DNA from: Treponema sp.
GTDB lineage: Bacteria > Spirochaetota > Spirochaetia > Treponematales > Breznakiellaceae
Assembly: GCA_031289935.1 (NCBI GenBank)
Contig: JAITON010000210.1
Location: forward strand, 1 to 6,717
Reading direction: 5' to 3'
Length of the DNA: 6,717 nucleotides
A program made the position numbers and the translations under genes. Positions 3,565 to 6,717 of this stretch are shown piece by piece (position 1 is the first letter of the stretch; each line of letters starts with the position of its first letter). The notes beneath the pieces were generated by a model, which ran no database searches, was not told the origin of the DNA, and was given only the letters and a program-made list of their open reading frames with translations.

Positions 3565-6468
3565 ATGGACAGCCAAAACCAATTAGCTCCCCTCTACCTC
3601 ATTGATGCCTACGGGCTCATTTATCGTTATTATTTCGCCTTTATCAACCGGCCTTTACGGAATCCGGCGGGGCGGAATATCTCGGCCCTGTACGGCTTTG
3701 CCCAGACCCTGATCAGTCTGATCGACGGGGGCGCCGGTACAGGCGTGCCCCCCGTACCGGGGGGAGAGCGCCCCCGGCGGCTGGCAGCGGTCTTCGATTC
3801 CATGGGCCCCACCTTCCGGCACAAGATGTACGCCGAATACAAGGCCACCCGTCAAAAGGCCCCGGAAGATCTCCACGCCCAGGTGCCCCTGGTGGAAGAG
3901 ACCCTCAAGGCCCTGGGGGTGCCCGTGCTCCGTTCCAAGGGCTACGAGGCCGACGATATCATCGCCACCCTGGCCCGGCGCTGTCAGGCCGAGGGCCGGC
4001 CCTGCTACATTATTTCCGCCGACAAAGACCTGCTCCAGTTGGTAGAGAAAGATACCTGGGAACTCCGGCCCCTCAAGCTGAGCGGGGCTAACCGGGGCGG
4101 TCCCGGCGGCGCTGCCACGGGATTCCCCTACGAGCCGGTAGGCCCCGATCTGGTGAAGGCCGAATGGGGGGTGGGCCCCGAGCGGATCCTGGACCTCCTT
4201 TCACTGATCGGGGACAGTTCCGACAATGTACCGGGGGTCAAGGGTATCGGCGAGAAGACCGCCGTCAAGCTCATGACCCGCTACGGTTCCCTGGATGAAA
4301 TCTACAAAAACCTGGCCGGCATCGAAGGGACCCTGGGAAAGAAGCTGGCCGAGGGCCGGGAGAGCGCGGAATTTTCCCGCAAGCTCATCGCCCTGGACTA
4401 TGCGGTACCGCTCCCTATCAAGCATATCGACGAGCTTTCCATCGAAAATCTGGACCGGAGGGCCGGTGCGGCGGTGCTGTTCCGGGAAGGGGTCAGGCAG
4501 AGCGCCCGGAAACTGGACCCCAAGGCGGGCGCCGGGACGATCTTTGAGGAGGCGCCCGGAGGCGTCCCGGGAAACGGCCCTGACGGCCCTCCTGGCGGGG
4601 AAGGCCAGAGCGCTGTCTTGATGGACGAAAACCGGCTCCGGGACTCGCTCCGGGGGGATGGGGTCTACCGGACTATCCTGGAGATGAAGGACCTGGAAGC
4701 CCTGCTCGCGGAAGGCCGCAAACAGGGGCTTTTGGCCCTGGACTTTGAGACCGATTCCCTGGACGCCTGGCATGCCCGGCCCGTCGGCATTTCTCTGGCA
4801 TTAAGACCCAAGGAGGCGGCCTATGTGCCCCTGGCCCCCCACGCCTCCACCGGCGATGGTACGATGGGGCCGGCGCCCTACCTGGACCCCAAAGCGGTCC
4901 GGGCGCGGCTCGCCCCGCTCCTGGCGGATCCTGCCATGACCATCGCGGCCCACAACGCCAAGTACGATTACGAGGTATCCCGGGGCTGGGGGCTTCCCCG
5001 CTGGAGCTGCCGCATCTGGGATACCATGGTGGCCGCCTGGGTGGACGACCCGGAACGGAACAATTACGCCCTGGACTCCCTGGTCCGAAACTTCCTGGAC
5101 TATAGCCCCCTGGCCTATAACGACATCGTGCCCAAGGGCGGGACCTTCGATCAGGTGGACCTGGCCACGGCCGCCCGCTATTCCGCAGAAGACGCAGACC
5201 TGAGCTTGCGCATGAAGGCGCTCTTGGAGCCCCGGCTCCAAAGGACCGAAGGCATCAAGCTTTTTCAGGATCTGGAGATGCCCCTGCTGCCTATCCTGGC
5301 GGAAATGGAGGGCCAGGGCATCATGATTGAGCCGGAGGTGCTCCAGGACTATGGGCTGGAACTGGGAACCGAGCTGGCGGAGCTGCAAAGGCAGACCTAT
5401 ATCATCGTGGGCCATGAATTCAACCTGAGCTCCCCCAAGCAGCTTCAGGAAGTGCTCTACAAGGAGCGGAAACTGACGCCGGGCAAGAAGACCAAGACCG
5501 GCTTTTCCACCGATGCCGCCGCCCTGGAGGCCCTGGCCCGGGAGGACCCGGTCCCGGCCCTGATCCTCCGGCACCGGACCCTGGCAAAACTCAAGTCCAC
5601 CTATGTGGACACCCTGCCTGCGGAGGCAGATAGCCAGGGCCGCATCCACAGCAACTTTGTCCAGACCGGCACTGCCACAGGCCGCCTTTCCAGCCGGGAG
5701 CCGAACCTCCAGAACATCCCCATCCGGGACGATGAGGGCCGCCGTATCCGGGAAGCCTTTGCAGCCAAGCCCGGCCACCTGCTTATCAGCGCGGATTACA
5801 GCCAGATCGAACTCGTGGTGCTGGCCCATCTTTCAGAGGACCCCAACCTGATTGCCGCCTTTAGCGAGGGGCGGGACGTGCACGCCCGGACTGCGGCCCT
5901 CATCTTCGGCATTGAGGAGGAGGCAGTGAGCCCGGAGCAGCGGCGCATCGCCAAGACCATCAACTTCGGGGTGATGTACGGCATGAGCGCCTTCCGGCTC
6001 TCCAACGAGCTCTCCATTACCCGGACCCAGGCCATGGCCTTTATCGACGCCTACTTTAAAACCTACGCCGGGGTACGCCGCTTTATCGACGAGCTCATCA
6101 AAAAGACCGAAGGAACCGGCTGGGTCTCCACGATTCTGGGCCGGCGGCGGGCTATTCCGGCTATCAACTCCCGAAACAAGACCGAAAAGGCCGCCGCCGA
6201 GCGGGTAGCGGTGAATACCCCCATCCAAGGCTCTGCGGCGGACATCGTAAAGACCGCCATGCTGGATCTGGACCGGGCTCTGAGCGCGGCCAAGAGCCCT
6301 GCCCGGCTCCTGCTCCAGGTCCACGACGAGCTTATCCTGGAGGCCCCGGAAGCGGAGGCCCCGGCGGCGGCGGCCCTGGTCCGGGAGAAGATGGAGAACG
6401 CCGTGATGCTCCGGGCGCCCCTCCGGGTCAGCGTGGAGATTGGCCGCCACTGGGGAGACTTCCACTAA
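3565..6468 (+). CDS. polA: DNA polymerase I
   Basis: A complete 967-residue family A polymerase, for Okazaki-fragment maturation and repair synthesis. The 5' nuclease domain (~1-310) has LIDAYG with D14, GYEADD (126-131), SADKD (D153, D155) and GDSSDN with D217 and D220, followed by a helix-hairpin-helix segment PGVKGIGEKTA. The 3'-5' exonuclease (~370-560) keeps D393 and E395 (DFE), D468 (HNAKYD) and Y539/D543, so proofreading should be active. The polymerase domain has motif A with D744 and E749, motif B with R793, K797, F801 and Y805, and motif C H920-D921-E922. F801 at the O-helix position predicts discrimination against dideoxynucleotides. The protein exceeds E. coli Pol I (928) through Gly/Pro-rich insertions at about 54-72, 173-186 and 318-352. 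Motif A reads IELVV where IELR is usual. The ATG at 3565 is right for the family although no SD is visible. Confidence 0.98.
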   Translation: MDSQNQLAPLYLIDAYGLIYRYYFAFINRPLRNPAGRNISALYGFAQTLISLIDGGAGTGVPPVPGGERPRRLAAVFDSMGPTFRHKMYAEYKATRQKAPEDLHAQVPLVEETLKALGVPVLRSKGYEADDIIATLARRCQAEGRPCYIISADKDLLQLVEKDTWELRPLKLSGANRGGPGGAATGFPYEPVGPDLVKAEWGVGPERILDLLSLIGDSSDNVPGVKGIGEKTAVKLMTRYGSLDEIYKNLAGIEGTLGKKLAEGRESAEFSRKLIALDYAVPLPIKHIDELSIENLDRRAGAAVLFREGVRQSARKLDPKAGAGTIFEEAPGGVPGNGPDGPPGGEGQSAVLMDENRLRDSLRGDGVYRTILEMKDLEALLAEGRKQGLLALDFETDSLDAWHARPVGISLALRPKEAAYVPLAPHASTGDGTMGPAPYLDPKAVRARLAPLLADPAMTIAAHNAKYDYEVSRGWGLPRWSCRIWDTMVAAWVDDPERNNYALDSLVRNFLDYSPLAYNDIVPKGGTFDQVDLATAARYSAEDADLSLRMKALLEPRLQRTEGIKLFQDLEMPLLPILAEMEGQGIMIEPEVLQDYGLELGTELAELQRQTYIIVGHEFNLSSPKQLQEVLYKERKLTPGKKTKTGFSTDAAALEALAREDPVPALILRHRTLAKLKSTYVDTLPAEADSQGRIHSNFVQTGTATGRLSSREPNLQNIPIRDDEGRRIREAFAAKPGHLLISADYSQIELVVLAHLSEDPNLIAAFSEGRDVHARTAALIFGIEEEAVSPEQRRIAKTINFGVMYGMSAFRLSNELSITRTQAMAFIDAYFKTYAGVRRFIDELIKKTEGTGWVSTILGRRRAIPAINSRNKTEKAAAERVAVNTPIQGSAADIVKTAMLDLDRALSAAKSPARLLLQVHDELILEAPEAEAPAAAALVREKMENAVMLRAPLRVSVEIGRHWGDFH
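3727..3775. repeat. Nested palindrome inside the 5' nuclease part of polA
   Basis: GGGGGCGC (3727-3734) pairs exactly with GCGCCCCC (3768-3775), and within it CCGGTAC (3734-3740) pairs exactly with GTACCGG (3754-3760). A competing C6/G6 stem lies at 3748-3753 and 3759-3764. The segment encodes the Gly/Pro-rich stretch at residues 55-70, about 12 residues longer than the same loop of E. coli Pol I. It has the look of a palindromic element carried in frame within a gene. High GC content raises the chance of fortuitous pairing, but two perfect nested stems are more than expected. Confidence 0.45.
4532..4570. repeat. Inverted repeat in the polA interdomain linker
   Basis: CCGGGACG (4532-4539) pairs exactly with CGTCCCGG (4563-4570). 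A tandem ACGGCCCT (4574-4581, 4583-4590) follows. Together they encode the Gly/Pro-rich linker between the 5' nuclease and exonuclease domains, where sequence is free to vary. Chance pairing in GC-rich DNA remains plausible. Confidence 0.3.
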
Positions 6469-6476
6469 GCTGTGCG

Positions 6477-6516
6477 CCATCCGGCAAGACCGGATGGAGA
6501 ATTCTCTCGTTTTTTT
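6477..6516 (+). terminator. Probable transcription terminator after polA
   Basis: CCATCCGG (6477-6484) and CCGGATGG (6490-6497) form a perfect 8-bp stem with a 5-base loop, starting 9 bases after the polA stop. A run of seven T follows at 6510-6516. The 12 bases between stem and T-run are more than a standard intrinsic terminator has; GAGAATTCTC (6497-6506) within that gap is itself a palindrome. A second run of six T lies at 6530-6535. Termination is likely here but the exact structure is atypical. Confidence 0.5.
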
Positions 6517-6557
6517 CGGGATTTTCACGTTTTTTCAACAATTTTCCCACAAAGCGC

Positions 6558-6586
6558 TTGACATTATTATCAGGAAGGTATAGACT
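6558..6586 (+). promoter_or_regulatory. Strong sigma-70 promoter facing the right edge
   Basis: A perfect TTGACA at 6558-6563 is followed, after exactly 17 bp, by TAGACT at 6581-6586 (four of six matches to TATAAT). It sits in an AT-rich gap downstream of the polA terminator, with T-rich sequence just upstream that could act as an UP element. It is the best-formed promoter in the window. Transcription should start near 6593. Confidence 0.65.
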
Positions 6587-6592
6587 TACGCC

Positions 6593-6717
6593 ATGCTGAA
6601 GGCAAAAAGATTTGAACAAGACAGCGTAAAACCGGCCCCGCTCAGGCCCGATGTGTATGGGGGCGGCGGGGCCCGCCGGCCCCGGGACTCCCCCGAGCCA
6701 AACCCGCCAGAGAGCGC
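6593..6717 (+). CDS. Possible 5' end of an unrecognised gene (runs off the window)
   Basis: From ATG at 6593 the frame stays open for 41 codons to the window edge. It begins MLKAKRFEQDSVKPAPLRPD and continues as a Gly-, Arg- and Pro-rich, probably disordered stretch. It follows a strong promoter by only about 6 bases, so if this start is right the message would be leaderless or nearly so. The purine-rich AGGAAGG at 6572-6578 is 14 bases from the ATG and overlaps the promoter spacer, so it cannot act as an SD in that transcript. An alternative ATG at 6651 in another frame also stays open, with only a weak AGG before it. I do not recognise the product. Confidence 0.35.
   Translation, partial: MLKAKRFEQDSVKPAPLRPDVYGGGGARRPRDSPEPNPPES

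Noticed and set aside
4801..5829. 342-residue open frame on the - strand opposite polA
   Set aside because: It lies wholly opposite the exonuclease and polymerase domains of polA, and its His- and Gly-rich product has no recognisable domain.
6657..6685. GGCGGG-G-CCCGCC hairpin near the right edge as a terminator or repeat
   Set aside because: There is no T-run and the surrounding sequence is nearly pure G and C, where such stems form readily by chance.

Overview
The window holds a run of genes, all on the + strand, from a GC-rich flagellated bacterium. The pairing of a FliS-type flagellin chaperone with a FlgN-like protein ahead of polA, plus the form of the toxin-antitoxin pair, suggests a spirochaete of the Treponema group. 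That is an inference from gene content, not a measured match.

Left edge (1-261): the 3' end of an unrecognised, strongly G-ending-codon gene runs into a VapBC-type toxin-antitoxin module (233-909). The module has a perfect TATAAT box, an adjacent palindrome that could be its operator, a strong Shine-Dalgarno (SD) and an ATGA overlap between the two genes. The toxin has a 14-codon in-frame insertion directly in front of its first catalytic aspartate. It may therefore be damaged or altered.

Middle (1005-2528): a complete M32-family metallocarboxypeptidase with its own likely promoter. Its start is best placed at 1005, where a good SD lies.

Right half (2594-6468): an apparent operon of fliS (GTG start), a FlgN-like export-chaperone gene (TTG start, overlapping fliS by 11 nt) and polA, which encodes a full DNA polymerase I with 5' nuclease, intact 3'-5' proofreading exonuclease and polymerase domains. 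polA carries three Gly/Pro-rich insertions. One is encoded by a nested palindrome that looks like an in-frame palindromic element. A hairpin and T-run follow polA.

Right edge (6558-6717): a strong -35/-10 pair precedes the start of a partial, unrecognised reading frame, whose ATG falls about where transcription would begin.

Most of the window is ordinary housekeeping and flagellar sequence. I do not see a new multigene system. The most interesting signals are the two in-frame insertions, one in the toxin gene and one in the 5' nuclease part of polA.
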